Positions 1 through 9,668 of a stretch of DNA of 64,000 bases are shown one piece after another; position 1 is the first letter of the stretch, and each line of letters opens with the position of its first letter. A program made the translations under genes and the position numbers. Location: NCBI GenBank assembly GCA_017443845.1, contig JAFSXX010000029.1, positions 48,670 to 112,669 on the forward strand, given 5' to 3'. Source of the stretch: Bacteroidales bacterium. GTDB lineage: Bacteria > Bacteroidota > Bacteroidia > Bacteroidales > UBA932. The notes below the pieces were generated by a model. The model was not told the origin of the DNA. It worked only from the letters and a program-made list of their open reading frames with translations, and searched no databases.

Positions 1-1814
1 AAACGGTATGGGGAAACTACTACGAGACGAAGGGTGTTATGGACGAGATCTATTCCGACCACATCTTTGCTCCATATTTCAATGACGTGTACGATGTCTC
101 GACCGCGAATGCCTATGGAATGATGGCTTCCGCCACCGACGAGGCGGAGCACTCCGTGGCTTCGGCATCGGTGCAGAACTTCACCAACGGTGTCTGGAAC
201 CCCACCAACTGCCCGACCCTCCTCTATGGAGGCCCCTGGCGCGGAAGCCGCGTGGCCCGCACCCCCTGGTACAACTCCTACGTGGGCATCGGCAGATGCA
301 ACATCTTCCTCGAGAATGTGCCCGGAACCCTTCTGATAGACGACCTTGACGACCCTACCAGGATGCACGAGCTGACCTATTACAAGGGACAGGCATATTT
401 CTGGCGGGCATACCTCTCGTTCGTGCTGCTGCGCAATTACGGACCCTATGTGATCTCCACCCATACAGAGACCCTCGACGATAATCTGTTCCGCGGCCGC
501 AATACCCTCGACGAGTGCGTCGCCCAGATTGTCAAGGACTGCAACAGCGCCATCGATTCGCTGCCTTTCCTCTGGGACGAAGCCAACTGGGGCCGCGTGA
601 GCGCCACTGCGGCGCAGGCCCTCAAGTCCAGGGTGCTGCTCTACTATGCGAGCCCCCTTTACCAGGGCGATTTCTGGTCGTTCGGCCTCGGCAAGGGCGA
701 AGTGGGGGATGTGCAGCGCTGGATAGACGCCGCCGATGCGGCCAGGGAGGCCATCAACGACAACGATTTCTACAATCTTCCGAAGGTGAACAATTTCAAC
801 AGGCCTTATTCGGCCGACGGCAGTTACAACTACGTGATCTCGCTGGCGGCCAATCTGGATAATGTCGAGCAGATTTTCGCTACCGGACGTACCACCAGTT
901 ACTCTATCCAAAACGAGTATCACAACCTCCCCGCCGGCGTGGACGGCTGCCTGGGTTATACCAACCCCACCCAGGAGATGGTCGATGAGTTCGAGGTCGT
1001 AACCGGGGTCGGGGCTTCGCGCAAGGCCGAGAAGTTCGACTGGAACAATCCTGACCATACGAAAGATCCCTATGCCAACCGCGACCCCAGGTTCTATGCC
1101 TCCATCATCTACAACGGATATCTCTGGGGCACCGCGAAGGCCCAGGCATACTATGTGGATATGTATGAGCCGGTGACCATCGACGGAATCGAGTATCCGG
1201 GCGGAGTACACCGCGACAGGATGCTGCGCAACAGCACCAAGACCGGTTATTACTACCGCAAGTTCCTCTCGGAGAGCGTCTATGCCTATGCGACCGGAAA
1301 GTACACCACTGCCAACCGCAACCGTCACGAGTTCCGTTTCGCGGAGCTGCTCCTCAATTACGCCGAGGCGCTCAATGAGGCGTACGGTCCCGAAGTGGCG
1401 GATCCCAAGGGAGAACTCCGCGAGATCAACGGCGTCGCCGGAATCAATACGGCCCGCGCCGCCATCAATGCCATCCGCGGCAGGGTCAATATGCCGCCCG
1501 TAGCCACCGGAATGACCAAGGAGCAGATGCGCGAGGCCATCCATCACGAGAGGTGGGTCGAGCTCTGCTTCGAGGGACACCGTTTCTACGACCTCCGCCG
1601 CTGGAAGGAGGGCGACAAACTCGGCCAGCCTATCCACGGCGTACTGGCGACCCCTACCGGATTCGACAAGAACGGCCGTCCCACCGGATTCACCTACAAG
1701 GTGGAGAAGGTCGAGGACCGCGTATGGAGGGATTGTATGTACTGGTGGCCGATTCCCCAGTCTGAAGTTGTCAAATATACTAACGGGCAATTCCGTCAGA
1801 ATCCCGGCTGGTAA
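1..1814 (+). CDS. SusD/RagB-family outer-membrane nutrient-binding protein, 5' end outside window
   Basis: The reading frame is open from base 3, so the gene begins before the window and its signal peptide is not visible. About 604 residues are present. Seen: aromatic-rich helical segments, the stretch YYKGQAYFWRAYLSFVLLRN near the front, and the C-terminal signature HERWVELCFEGHRFYDLRRW followed by WWPIPQSEV. These are hallmarks of SusD/RagB proteins, lipoproteins that sit on a TonB-dependent SusC transporter and bind glycans or other ligands. The partner SusC is presumably upstream, outside the window. The gene is 15 bp ahead of a lipoprotein gene at the SusE/F-like position, suggesting one operon. 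The ligand cannot be read from the sequence. Confidence 0.93.
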   Translation, partial: TVWGNYYETKGVMDEIYSDHIFAPYFNDVYDVSTANAYGMMASATDEAEHSVASASVQNFTNGVWNPTNCPTLLYGGPWRGSRVARTPWYNSYVGIGRCNIFLENVPGTLLIDDLDDPTRMHELTYYKGQAYFWRAYLSFVLLRNYGPYVISTHTETLDDNLFRGRNTLDECVAQIVKDCNSAIDSLPFLWDEANWGRVSATAAQALKSRVLLYYASPLYQGDFWSFGLGKGEVGDVQRWIDAADAAREAINDNDFYNLPKVNNFNRPYSADGSYNYVISLAANLDNVEQIFATGRTTSYSIQNEYHNLPAGVDGCLGYTNPTQEMVDEFEVVTGVGASRKAEKFDWNNPDHTKDPYANRDPRFYASIIYNGYLWGTAKAQAYYVDMYEPVTIDGIEYPGGVHRDRMLRNSTKTGYYYRKFLSESVYAYATGKYTTANRNRHEFRFAELLLNYAEALNEAYGPEVADPKGELREINGVAGINTARAAINAIRGRVNMPPVATGMTKEQMREAIHHERWVELCFEGHRFYDLRRWKEGDKLGQPIHGVLATPTGFDKNGRPTGFTYKVEKVEDRVWRDCMYWWPIPQSEVVKYTNGQFRQNPGW

Positions 1815-1829
1815 AACAGGAAAACAGAT

Positions 1830-3164
1830 ATGAAAAAGATTATTTTCCAATCAGCGCTTCTGATTTGTGCCATCCTGTGCGCCTCCTGCGAAAGCGAGTC
1901 CAGGTGGCCAGACAATGACGAAAGCAGCATTTATCTTGTCCAGAACGGCTTTACCGACAATACTGTCTGGAATCTCGATTCCGGGGAGTATGTCGCGACC
2001 GTGGGTGTCAATTGCGGAGGCGTCCGCCCCGGCAACCAGACCCAGGATATCACCGTGACTTATGCCATCGACAAATCCATCATCGACGCATATAACGACG
2101 ATATCACCCAGCAGTACAGCGGACAGCTCGAAATGGTGCCCGAATCGTGCTTCTCGGTGGACGGCAATACCGTGACAATCGCCCGCGGCGAGGTTTCGGC
2201 AAAGCTCAACATCCGTTTCAACGTGGCCAAGATGCTTCAGGAATGCGATATGGTGAACAAGAAGTATGCGGTTCCCATCCGCCTGGTTTCCACCAGCGCC
2301 AAGACCCTCAGCGATGCCGAAGGATTCACCGAGGCCATCTATGCGGTCAATATCGACAGCCCCCGTTTCTTCTTCTACTGCAACGAGTACGGCCTGGCGG
2401 TGAACAGCGTAAAGGTGCTGCCCGGCAGCAATACGGTGGAGCGTTACCAGATCTCCGGCTACGGCGTTCCGGAAGGTGAGTACAAGATAACCGTGGCTTA
2501 CGATCCCGACGCCCTGGCGAAGGAGTTCCCCTGGGAGACCATCCTGCCGGAGGATGCCTATTCGGTGGACGATGCGGAGCTGGTGTATCACAACGAGCAC
2601 AGCCGCGCGCAGGTCGCCCTCCGTTTCGACTCCTCCAAGATGGATTATCTCACTTCGTATTACCTTCCCCTCTCGATTGTCAGCGGCGGCCCCTATGGCG
2701 CCGACCCTGAGAAGAAGACCCTTTTCGTGCAGGTGGACCTGAAGAATGCCTATGAGAAATCCTACACGAGCAAGATTACGGTAACGGACGGGTCCTCGGG
2801 TCGCAGTGGCGGTTACTCTGCCAAGAAGTCGCCCACCAGCTACCTCGAGGATGTCATCGAGATCCAGATGATCTGCAACAACACCATCGCCGGGGCCAAG
2901 AGCTCCCAGATGGGTTCGACCACCTATAACAACCGCTATATGCGTCTGAGGATAATTCCGGCGGCAGATATCCACCATTACGGGGTGGAGATCATTCCGG
3001 TGACGGACAAGTCGAAGAAGAATAACTCTCCGGACGGCTTGGAACTCGACCCCGATGCCGAGAGTTACTATGACGCCGACCAGGAGAGGTTCGTCCTCAA
3101 CTACAGGTGGAAGCATACCGACGGCAACTGGATAACCGCGACGGAGTATATCCAGGCGAATTAA
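1830..3164 (+). CDS. DUF1735-like surface lipoprotein (SusE/F position)
   Basis: 444 residues with a lipoprotein signal peptide ending at the lipobox LCASC, then an acidic, Ser/Asp-rich surface-export-like start (ESESRWPDNDES). The body has repeated beta-rich segments of the kind seen in DUF1735/DUF4361 proteins encoded after susD (phrases such as DITVTYAIDKSIIDAYN and KYAVPIRLVS). Family knowledge places these on the cell surface as accessory binding proteins of a SusCD pair. The start ATG is 15 bp after the susD stop, so co-transcription is likely. The ligand is unknown. The domain assignment is from pattern memory, not a search. Confidence 0.75.
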   Translation: MKKIIFQSALLICAILCASCESESRWPDNDESSIYLVQNGFTDNTVWNLDSGEYVATVGVNCGGVRPGNQTQDITVTYAIDKSIIDAYNDDITQQYSGQLEMVPESCFSVDGNTVTIARGEVSAKLNIRFNVAKMLQECDMVNKKYAVPIRLVSTSAKTLSDAEGFTEAIYAVNIDSPRFFFYCNEYGLAVNSVKVLPGSNTVERYQISGYGVPEGEYKITVAYDPDALAKEFPWETILPEDAYSVDDAELVYHNEHSRAQVALRFDSSKMDYLTSYYLPLSIVSGGPYGADPEKKTLFVQVDLKNAYEKSYTSKITVTDGSSGRSGGYSAKKSPTSYLEDVIEIQMICNNTIAGAKSSQMGSTTYNNRYMRLRIIPAADIHHYGVEIIPVTDKSKKNNSPDGLELDPDAESYYDADQERFVLNYRWKHTDGNWITATEYIQAN

Positions 3165-3176
3165 CTTATCATTATT

Positions 3177-3208
3177 TTTGAACGGGCCCCCGAAAGTTCG
3201 TACTTTTG
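3177..3208 (+). promoter_or_regulatory. Bacteroidota-type promoter for the MATE gene
   Basis: TTTG at 3177-3180, a 20-bp spacer, then TACTTTTG at 3201-3208. This matches the Bacteroidota primary sigma consensus (TTTG / TAnnTTTG). The ATG at 3225 follows 16 bp later, which favours that start over an in-frame upstream TTG at 3219. Confidence 0.75.
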
Positions 3209-3224
3209 GGGACTCGTTTTGTAT

Positions 3225-4553
3225 ATGGCGGAAAAACCCAGGACAATCAACTCCCAGGTGCTGGGCCTCGCAGGCCCCAGCATCCTGGCCAATATCACCG
3301 TCCCCCTGGTGGGAATGGTGGACCTGGCCATATCGGGACATATAGGCGATGCGGCCGCCATCGGCGGCCTGGCGATCGCCTCGATGCTGTTCGATTTGCT
3401 CTACTGGAACATGGGCTTCCTCAGGGTGGGGACCGGAGGCATCACGGCGCAGGCCTACGGCCGCCGCGACAACCGGGGCATAGTCGATACCCTTACCCAG
3501 GGGCTCGTCACGGCCTGGGGCGCCGCCGCCCTGTTCATCGCCATCCAGTGGCTCTTCGTGGAGGTGGCCTTCATGCTGATAGTCTGTTCGCCCGAGGTTG
3601 AGGCGGTGGCCCGGCAATATTTCTTCATCCGCATCTGGGCGGCCCCCGCGACCCTCTCGCTCTTTGTCTTCAAGGGATGGTTCATCGGGATGCAGAACAC
3701 CGTCTTCTCGATGGCGGTGGACCTCTGGGTGAATGTCGTCAATATGGGGGCCTCGTGGCTGCTGGCCTTTCACACCCCGCTCGGGATGGCTGGCATCGCC
3801 TGGGGCACCCTCATCGCACAGTGGACGGGCTTGCTGCTGGCCGCCGGGCTGTTTCTGGTCCGCTACAGGGGCCTGATGGGAGAGTTCTCGCTGCGGCGCA
3901 GCGTCAAGTGGCAATATATCAAGGGCTTTTTCAAGGTCAATACCGACCTCTTCGTGCGCTCCCTCGCATTTATGGTAATATATGTGGGCTTCACCTCCCT
4001 CGCCGCCACCTACGGCGACGTGGACCTGGCGGTCAGCTCGGTGATGATGAAGCTCTTTATGCTCTTCTCCTATTTCATCGATGGCTTCGCCTATGCCGGG
4101 GAGGCGCTCACGGGGCGTTTCATAGGGGAGAGGAATCTTTCCGGAGTGCGCTCTACAGTCAGGGTGATTTTCCTCTGGGGGCTTGTCATCAGCGCTGCCT
4201 TCACCCTGGCCTATATCATCTTCCCGATGCCCATCATCGGCCTGCTGACCGATGACGCCCAGGTGCTGCAGGGATGCGGGCCCTATCTCTTCTGGCTCGT
4301 TCTGATGCCGGTTGCCAGCGGCATCGCCTTTATCTGGGACGGAATCTATATAGGTGCCACCGCCTCGGCGCAGATGCGCGACTGTATGCTGCTCTCCGCC
4401 CTGCTGTTCGTGGTTTCCTATTTCATACTGAGGCCGTCGATGGGGATACAGGCGCTCTATCTGGCCTATTTCGTCCATCTGGCCTGCCGCTCGGTCTATC
4501 TGAGCCTCACATACCGCGGCAGCATTTTGACTAAAATCCCTTCGGAAAGCTGA
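3225..4553 (+). CDS. MATE-family multidrug/toxin efflux transporter (DinF-like)
   Basis: 442 residues, almost entirely hydrophobic, fitting about 12 membrane segments in two halves, as in MATE antiporters that export cationic compounds using Na+ or H+ gradients across the inner membrane. The N-terminal segment NSQVLGLAGPSILANITVPL followed by VDLAISGHIG is the usual MATE opening, and the length (about 440) is typical of the DinF branch. The start at 3225 is chosen because a promoter lies just upstream. It is a single-gene unit between the SusD locus and the ribosomal operon. The substrate is unknown. Confidence 0.92.
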   Translation: MAEKPRTINSQVLGLAGPSILANITVPLVGMVDLAISGHIGDAAAIGGLAIASMLFDLLYWNMGFLRVGTGGITAQAYGRRDNRGIVDTLTQGLVTAWGAAALFIAIQWLFVEVAFMLIVCSPEVEAVARQYFFIRIWAAPATLSLFVFKGWFIGMQNTVFSMAVDLWVNVVNMGASWLLAFHTPLGMAGIAWGTLIAQWTGLLLAAGLFLVRYRGLMGEFSLRRSVKWQYIKGFFKVNTDLFVRSLAFMVIYVGFTSLAATYGDVDLAVSSVMMKLFMLFSYFIDGFAYAGEALTGRFIGERNLSGVRSTVRVIFLWGLVISAAFTLAYIIFPMPIIGLLTDDAQVLQGCGPYLFWLVLMPVASGIAFIWDGIYIGATASAQMRDCMLLSALLFVVSYFILRPSMGIQALYLAYFVHLACRSVYLSLTYRGSILTKIPSES

Positions 4554-4579
4554 TATAGAGTGATTTTGTCAAAAACTTG

Positions 4580-4610
4580 TTTGTAAATAGGAATATTTAT
4601 TCTATCTTTG
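4580..4610 (+). promoter_or_regulatory. Promoter of the rpsL-rpsG-fusA-rpsJ operon
   Basis: TTTG at 4580-4583, a 19-bp spacer, and TATCTTTG at 4603-4610. This is a near-perfect Bacteroidota promoter 53 bp ahead of rpsL, as expected for a highly expressed ribosomal operon. Confidence 0.85.
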
Positions 4611-4663
4611 CAACCCGCAAAAAAATGCGGTTAAAAACATAAATAAAAGAGTTACAAGTATTT

Positions 4664-5047
4664 ATGCCGACAATTCAGCAATTAGTTCGCAAAGGACGCG
4701 AGGTCATTGTAGAGAAAAGCAAGTCTCGCGCGTTGGATGCTTGTCCTCAGAGGCGCGGTGTCTGTGTCCGTGTTTACACGACCACTCCCAAAAAGCCTAA
4801 CTCCGCTATGCGTAAGGTAGCGCGTGTCAGGCTCACCAACCAGAAAGAGGTCAATGCATACATACCTGGCGAGGGCCACAACCTTCAGGAACACAGCATC
4901 GTGCTGGTTCGTGGCGGTCGTGTGAAGGACCTTCCGGGTGTTCGCTACCACATCCTTAGAGGAGCTTTGGATACCGCTGGCGTAGAGGGCAGGACCCAGT
5001 CCCGTTCGCTCTATGGTGCCAAGAGGCCGAAGAAATCTAAGAAGTAA
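4664..5047 (+). CDS. rpsL: 30S ribosomal protein S12
   Basis: 127 residues, full length for bacterial S12. It starts [12 protein letters not shown] and contains the conserved decoding-centre segments [20 protein letters not shown] and [20 protein letters not shown], the sites where streptomycin-resistance changes map; the lysines at those sites look wild type. S12 sits at the A-site decoding centre of the small subunit. First gene of the str-type operon, with a clear promoter upstream, followed 31 bp later by rpsG. Confidence 0.99.
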   Translation: MPTIQQLVRKGREVIVEKSKSRALDACPQRRGVCVRVYTTTPKKPNSAMRKVARVRLTNQKEVNAYIPGEGHNLQEHSIVLVRGGRVKDLPGVRYHILRGALDTAGVEGRTQSRSLYGAKRPKKSKK

Positions 5048-5078
5048 CCGTTTCATTAACTTTTAATTTCCTTTAACA

Positions 5079-5555
5079 ATGAGAAAATCGAAGCCTAAAA
5101 AGAGGATTCTACTTCCTGATCCTAAGTTTCACGATGTCGAGGTTACCCGTTTCGTGAACAATCTTATGTTGCAGGGGAAGAAGAGTATCGCTTATTCTAT
5201 TTTCTACGATGCCATCGACATCGTCGGCGAGAAGATGAAAGATTCTGACCAGGCTCCTCTCGATATTTGGAAAAAAGCATTGGAAAACGTCACTCCGCAG
5301 GTCGAAGTAAAGTCCCGCAGGGTGGGTGGTGCGAACTTCCAGGTCCCGACTGAGGTGCGTCCGGAGCGTAAAGTCTCTCTCTCCATGAAGAATATGATAC
5401 TTTACTCCCGCAAGCGTGCCGGCCACTCCATGGCAGAAAAGTTGGCAGCTGAGATAATGGCCGCATACAACAACGAAGGTGCGGCATTCAAGAGGAAAGA
5501 GGAAATGCACCGTATGGCCGAGGCCAACAAGGCATTCGCTCACTTCCGTTTCTAA
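5079..5555 (+). CDS. rpsG: 30S ribosomal protein S7
   Basis: 158 residues, the normal Bacteroidota length. It begins [20 protein letters not shown] and includes [17 protein letters not shown] and [18 protein letters not shown], diagnostic S7 sequences. S7 nucleates assembly of the 30S head and contacts the E site. It lies between rpsL and fusA in the conserved order, with short gaps of 31 and 18 bp, so it is co-transcribed from the rpsL promoter. Confidence 0.99.
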   Translation: MRKSKPKKRILLPDPKFHDVEVTRFVNNLMLQGKKSIAYSIFYDAIDIVGEKMKDSDQAPLDIWKKALENVTPQVEVKSRRVGGANFQVPTEVRPERKVSLSMKNMILYSRKRAGHSMAEKLAAEIMAAYNNEGAAFKRKEEMHRMAEANKAFAHFRF

Positions 5556-5573
5556 AAATCTTTTGGCAGATAG

Positions 5574-7691
5574 ATGGCAAGAGATCTTAAATATACCAGG
5601 AATATCGGTATCATGGCCCACATCGATGCGGGCAAGACCACTACGTCCGAGCGTATCCTCTACTACACAGGAAAGACCCACAAGATCGGTGAGGTCCACG
5701 ACGGTGCGGCTACAATGGACTGGATGGTCCAGGAGCAGGAGCGTGGTATCACCATCACTTCGGCCGCCACTACCGCTTTCTGGCATTACAACAACCAGCA
5801 GTATCAGGTAAACCTTATCGACACTCCCGGTCACGTCGATTTCACCGTGGAGGTGGAGCGTTCCCTTCGAGTCCTCGACGGAACGGTCGCCACTTTCTGC
5901 GCCGTGGGCCGCGTACAGCCTCAGAGCGAGACCGTATGGCGCCAGGCCGACAAGTATCACGTGCCCAAGATCGCCTATGTCAACAAGATGGACCGCACAG
6001 GTGCCGACTTCCTCGCAGTGGTCGAAGAGATCCGCGAGAAGCTGGGTGCCAAGAGCGTTCCCATCTGCCTCCCCATCGGAGCGGAGGACAAGTTCGAAGG
6101 CATAGTTGACCTTATCTCCAAGAAGGCGTATGTCTATGACGCCAACAGCAAGGAGCTGGTCAACTACAAGGAGGTCGAAATCCCCGCCGATATGGTTTCG
6201 GAGGTGGAAGAGTGGAGAGGCAACCTTATCGAGTCGGTCGCCGAATATGACGACACGATCCTCGAGAAGTTCTTTGACAATCCCGATTCCATTTCAGAAG
6301 ATGAGATAATCGCCGCGCTGCGCAAGGCCACCATCGATATGGCGGTCGTGCCCACCTGCTGCGGTTCCTCCTTCAAGAACAAGGGTGTACAGTTCCTTCT
6401 CGACGCGGTTGTCCGTTACCTTCCTTCCCCTCTCGACAAGGGCAACGTGAAAGGAACAGACCTCCGCACCAATGCCGAGATCGAGCGCAAGCCCGAGGCA
6501 TCCGAACCTTTCTGCGCGCTGGTATTTAAGATTGCCACCGATCCTTTCGTCGGAAGACTTGCGTTCCTGAGGGCATATTCGGGCCGCCTCGATGCGGGCT
6601 CCTATGTCCTGAACGCACGCACCGGCAAGAAGGAGCGCGTTGCCCGGCTTTACCAGATGCACTCCAACAAGCAGAACCCCATCGACTTCGTCGAGGCTGG
6701 CGACATCTGCGCGGCAGTGGGTTTCAAGGAGTTGCGTACAGGCGATACCATCTGCGACGAGAATCATCCCGTGGTGCTCGAGTCGATCTCCTTCCCCGAT
6801 CCCGTGATCGGTCTGGCGGTCGAGCCCAAGACCCAGGCGGATCTCGACAAGCTGGGAATCGCCCTCGGTAAGCTGTCCGAAGAAGACCCGACCTTCACCG
6901 TCAAATCCGATACCGAGACTGGCCAGACGGTCATCAGCGGTATGGGTGAGCTTCATCTGGATATCATCGTGGACCGTCTCCGCCGCGAATTCGGCGTGGA
7001 GATCAACCAGGGTGCTCCTCAGGTCAACTACAAGGAGGCCATTACGAAGAGCTACCAGCACCGCGAGGTATTCAAGAAGCAGACGGGCGGCCGTGGTAAA
7101 TTTGCAGATATCATTGTCGAAATCGGTCCCGCAGACGAGGGTGTCACCGGCCTCCAGTTCATCGACGAGGTCAAGGGCGGAAACATTCCGCGCGAGTACA
7201 TCCCCGCTGTCGAAAAGGGCTTCAAGTCCGCGATGGCCAACGGCGTCCTTGCCGGTTACGAGGTTACTTCGATGAAGGTCCGCCTTCTCGACGGAAGCTT
7301 CCATCCGGTGGATTCCGACCAGCTCTCGTTCGAGATTTGCGCCCGTATGGCATTCCGCCACGCACTGCCCAAGTGCGGTCCGGTCCTGATGGAGCCTATA
7401 ATGTCCCTCGAAGTCGTAACTCCGGAGGATTATATGGGCGACGTAGTCGGAGACCTCAACCGCCGCCGCGGACAGATTGTCAATATGGACTCGAAGGGCA
7501 ATGCCAGGATAGTCAAGGCCAACGTTCCGCTTTCGGAGCAGTTCGGTTATGTCACGGTTCTGAGGACCCTCTCCTCCGGACGCGCTACCAGTTCGATGGA
7601 GTTCTCCCACTATGCGGAGGTTCCAGCCAACATAGCGCAGGAGGTGATCAGCAAGTCCGGACATCGCCGCAGCCTTGATGATGACGAATAA
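5574..7691 (+). CDS. fusA: Elongation factor G
   Basis: 705 residues, full length. The GTPase domain carries [15 protein letters not shown] (P-loop), DTPGHVDF (G3) and NKMDRTGAD (G4). The later domains include the domain IV region ending in the C-terminal [13 protein letters not shown] catalyses ribosomal translocation and, with RRF, recycling. The gene follows rpsG by 18 bp in the usual operon order. No internal disruption is seen. Bacteroidota often encode a second EF-G-like protein elsewhere; this copy is the canonical one because of its operon context. Confidence 0.99.
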   Translation: MARDLKYTRNIGIMAHIDAGKTTTSERILYYTGKTHKIGEVHDGAATMDWMVQEQERGITITSAATTAFWHYNNQQYQVNLIDTPGHVDFTVEVERSLRVLDGTVATFCAVGRVQPQSETVWRQADKYHVPKIAYVNKMDRTGADFLAVVEEIREKLGAKSVPICLPIGAEDKFEGIVDLISKKAYVYDANSKELVNYKEVEIPADMVSEVEEWRGNLIESVAEYDDTILEKFFDNPDSISEDEIIAALRKATIDMAVVPTCCGSSFKNKGVQFLLDAVVRYLPSPLDKGNVKGTDLRTNAEIERKPEASEPFCALVFKIATDPFVGRLAFLRAYSGRLDAGSYVLNARTGKKERVARLYQMHSNKQNPIDFVEAGDICAAVGFKELRTGDTICDENHPVVLESISFPDPVIGLAVEPKTQADLDKLGIALGKLSEEDPTFTVKSDTETGQTVISGMGELHLDIIVDRLRREFGVEINQGAPQVNYKEAITKSYQHREVFKKQTGGRGKFADIIVEIGPADEGVTGLQFIDEVKGGNIPREYIPAVEKGFKSAMANGVLAGYEVTSMKVRLLDGSFHPVDSDQLSFEICARMAFRHALPKCGPVLMEPIMSLEVVTPEDYMGDVVGDLNRRRGQIVNMDSKGNARIVKANVPLSEQFGYVTVLRTLSSGRATSSMEFSHYAEVPANIAQEVISKSGHRRSLDDDE

Positions 7692-7713
7692 GAAATAGTA
7701 AAAAAAATACACA

Positions 7714-8019
7714 ATGAGCCAGAAAATCAGAATTAAACTCAAATCTTACGATCACGCCCTGGTCGACAAGTCGGCCGACAAGATCGTAAAGACAGTTAAG
7801 GCTACAGGTGCAGTCGTAAGCGGACCCGTTCCCCTTCCGACCGACAAGAAGATCTTCACTGTCAACCGCTCGACCTTCGTCAACAAGAAGGCGCGCGAGC
7901 AGTTTGAACTCAATTCTTTCCGCCGCCTGCTCGACATCTACAGCTCGACTCCCAAGACCGTCGATGCACTGATGAAACTCGAGCTCCCCAGCGGTGTCGA
8001 GGTTGAGATCAAGGTCTGA
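7714..8019 (+). CDS. rpsJ: 30S ribosomal protein S10
   Basis: 101 residues, full length, with [20 protein letters not shown] at the start and the C-terminus [10 protein letters not shown]10 belongs to the 30S head and, as NusE, to antitermination complexes. It follows fusA by 22 bp. In most Bacteroidota rpsJ continues directly into rplC and the rest of the S10/spc cluster; here it is followed by a tRNA and an unrelated ATPase, so the cluster is broken at this point. A 26-bp near-copy of its 3' end is found at 9669-9694. Confidence 0.99.
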   Translation: MSQKIRIKLKSYDHALVDKSADKIVKTVKATGAVVSGPVPLPTDKKIFTVNRSTFVNKKAREQFELNSFRRLLDIYSSTPKTVDALMKLELPSGVEVEIKV

Positions 8020-8080
8020 CGCTAACGCAATTTACTGAGTGTCAGTCACCGCGCAAAGCGCCTGAACCCCAGTAAACTCC

Positions 8081-8154
8081 GGTCCCATAGCTCAGTTGGT
8101 TAGAGCATCTGACTCATAATCAGGGGGTCGCAGGATCATGCCCTGCTGGGACCA
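8081..8154 (+). tRNA. tRNA-Met (CAU anticodon)
   Basis: A cloverleaf can be drawn by hand. The acceptor stem is GGTCCCA (8081-8087) with TGGGACC (8147-8153) and discriminator A. The D arm is standard. The anticodon stem is TCTGA/TCAGG with loop CTCATAA, giving CAU at 8115-8117. The T stem is GCAGG/CCTGC. CAU could be elongator Met, initiator or Ile2 (lysidine-modified). The A-U/G-C closed acceptor and overall sequence resemble elongator Met. The T loop reads ATCATGC, so position 54 is A and 58 is T instead of the usual T54/A58. No CCA is encoded beyond the discriminator. Confidence 0.93.
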
Positions 8155-8187
8155 CAAAAAAAGCCGCAGAGATGCGGCTTTTTTTGT
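8155..8187 (+). terminator. Rho-independent terminator after tRNA-Met
   Basis: Perfect 8-bp stem AAGCCGCA (8161-8168) and TGCGGCTT (8173-8180) with loop GAGA. It is preceded by a run of A and followed by a run of T, so it may act in both directions. It closes the rpsL-rpsJ-tRNA transcription unit. Confidence 0.9.
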
Positions 8188-8253
8188 GGCCCCATGTGAA
8201 CGATAAGCTAGCTGACCTCTTGCGTAGTATCGCACATAAGAGATTTAAAATAA

Positions 8254-8325
8254 GCGGAATATTGCATTTTACTTAGGGTGTTTTTGGCGGAGTATTGCAT
8301 TTAATATGGAGAGTCACTATCTTTG
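8254..8325 (+). promoter_or_regulatory. Promoter of the ATPase gene with an overlapping direct repeat
   Basis: ATTG at 8294-8297, a 20-bp spacer and TATCTTTG at 8318-8325 form a Bacteroidota promoter. Two near-identical 17-mers, GCGGAATATTGCATTTT (8254-8270) and GCGGAGTATTGCATTTA (8287-8303), differ at two positions; the second overlaps the -33 element. The repeats could be a regulator-binding site. That role is inference only. Confidence 0.55.
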
Positions 8326-8345
8326 TCATGCTAAATCGAGACATT

Positions 8346-9623
8346 ATGATAGACAAAAGAGTCATAGAACAGGTGCTCTCAGAGCAGTTTGAGGAACTTA
8401 AGAAATTGGAGAAAGAGACACTGGTTTCCCGGCCAGAAGAAGATCGCATTCAACTGGATAGCACGATGGCACAGGTGGTTATCGGAGTACGACGAAGCGG
8501 CAAATCGACTTTGTGCTACAGCATGCTTAAGAGCAAAGGCGTGAAATTCGCCTACGCAAACTTTGATGATGAGCGCTTCCTTGATATGACCGCTACGGAT
8601 TTGAATAATGTGCTTGAAGTGCTCTACAAAATATACGGCGATTTCAACTATCTGTTCTTGGACGAGGTCCAGAATGTTACAGGCTGGCACCTGTTCGTGA
8701 ACAGGTTACTACGGAGCCGTATGCGTGTTTTTGTCACCGGATCAAACGCCAAACTACTCAGTGGAGAACTCGCTACCCATCTGACCGGCCGTCACGATGA
8801 GATAGAACTCTTCCCTTTTTCATTCCGCGACTATTGCATGGCTACAGGAGTCTCCATTGATTCCGTGACAACCAAGAGCGTTGCCTTCCGCAGAGCCGCA
8901 TTCGATGTCTATCTCAAGCAAGGGGGGTTCCCGGAACTTTTGCACGAAAAGAACAAAACTTCTTACATATCCAAACTGGTTAATAATATTTTAAAGAGGG
9001 ATATCGAACAACGTCACAGGTTACGTTACCCCCATGCTTTCGAAAGTCTTGCTCAGCATCTGCTGAATGTCGTGCCACATGTGGTTGTAGAGAACGACTT
9101 GGCCCACGAGTTCGGCATTAGGTCCAGCCATACGGTTGGGAAGTATATTGACTACCTCAAGGAGGCATACCTTCTCGTCGGGCTGAAGAAATACTCCCAG
9201 AAGAGTATCCAGCGCGTTTATGACGAAAAAGTCTATGCCGTTGATGTGGCTATGATGGATGCTCGCGCTGATGCTTTTGCTGGCGATAATCTGGGCTGGC
9301 GCCTGGAAACACTTGTGTATATTGAGCTGCTGCGCCGCAATGGTCCAAAAGAACAGGATATCTACTACTTCAAGAATGATAAGGGCATTGAAACCGATTT
9401 TGTGGTCTGCAAGGGAAATAAGGCGCTTGAGCTATATCAGGTATGCTATGACATGTCTTCAGAGAAGACGCGCACACGAGAGATCAATAGCCTGTTGATC
9501 GGCTCAAAAGCAACTCACTGCAACAATTTGTATATCATCACAGATTTCCAAAGCGAAACCATCACCCAGGACGGCAAGACCATTAAGGTTATTCCCGCCC
9601 ATGAATGGCTGCTTAACGAATAG
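8346..9623 (+). CDS. AAA ATPase with C-terminal DUF4143-type domain
   Basis: 425 residues from the ATG at 8346. Earlier in-frame starts at 8295 and 8328 are rejected because the -7 box is at 8318-8325. It has Walker A VVIGVRRSGKSTL and Walker B YLFLDEVQNV. An arginine-rich sensor region (FVTGSNAKLLSGELATHLTG) follows, then a C-terminal half with WRLETLVYIELLRR and a DFVVCKGNKALELYQV nuclease-like strand typical of DUF4143 proteins. This large family of Bacteroidota ATPases has no settled function. The gene is less GC-rich than its neighbours and lies between rpsJ and a copy of the rpsJ 3' end, suggesting acquisition. Confidence 0.88.
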   Translation: MIDKRVIEQVLSEQFEELKKLEKETLVSRPEEDRIQLDSTMAQVVIGVRRSGKSTLCYSMLKSKGVKFAYANFDDERFLDMTATDLNNVLEVLYKIYGDFNYLFLDEVQNVTGWHLFVNRLLRSRMRVFVTGSNAKLLSGELATHLTGRHDEIELFPFSFRDYCMATGVSIDSVTTKSVAFRRAAFDVYLKQGGFPELLHEKNKTSYISKLVNNILKRDIEQRHRLRYPHAFESLAQHLLNVVPHVVVENDLAHEFGIRSSHTVGKYIDYLKEAYLLVGLKKYSQKSIQRVYDEKVYAVDVAMMDARADAFAGDNLGWRLETLVYIELLRRNGPKEQDIYYFKNDKGIETDFVVCKGNKALELYQVCYDMSSEKTRTREINSLLIGSKATHCNNLYIITDFQSETITQDGKTIKVIPAHEWLLNE

Positions 9624-9668
9624 ATAGAACTCGATATAATAGCAAAGCTCCGGCAATCCTCAAGTACT

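Noticed and set aside
1851..4478. Very long minus-strand open frame (about 875 codons) opposite the lipoprotein and MATE genes
   Set aside because: Composition-driven antisense frame of GC-rich genes. The protein is low-complexity (Gly/His/Glu-rich), has no domain, and the plus-strand genes are certain.
8081..8154. tRNA-Met as the integration site of the ATPase segment
   Set aside because: No partial copy of the tRNA 3' end is found on the far side of the segment. The duplicated sequence is the rpsJ end instead.
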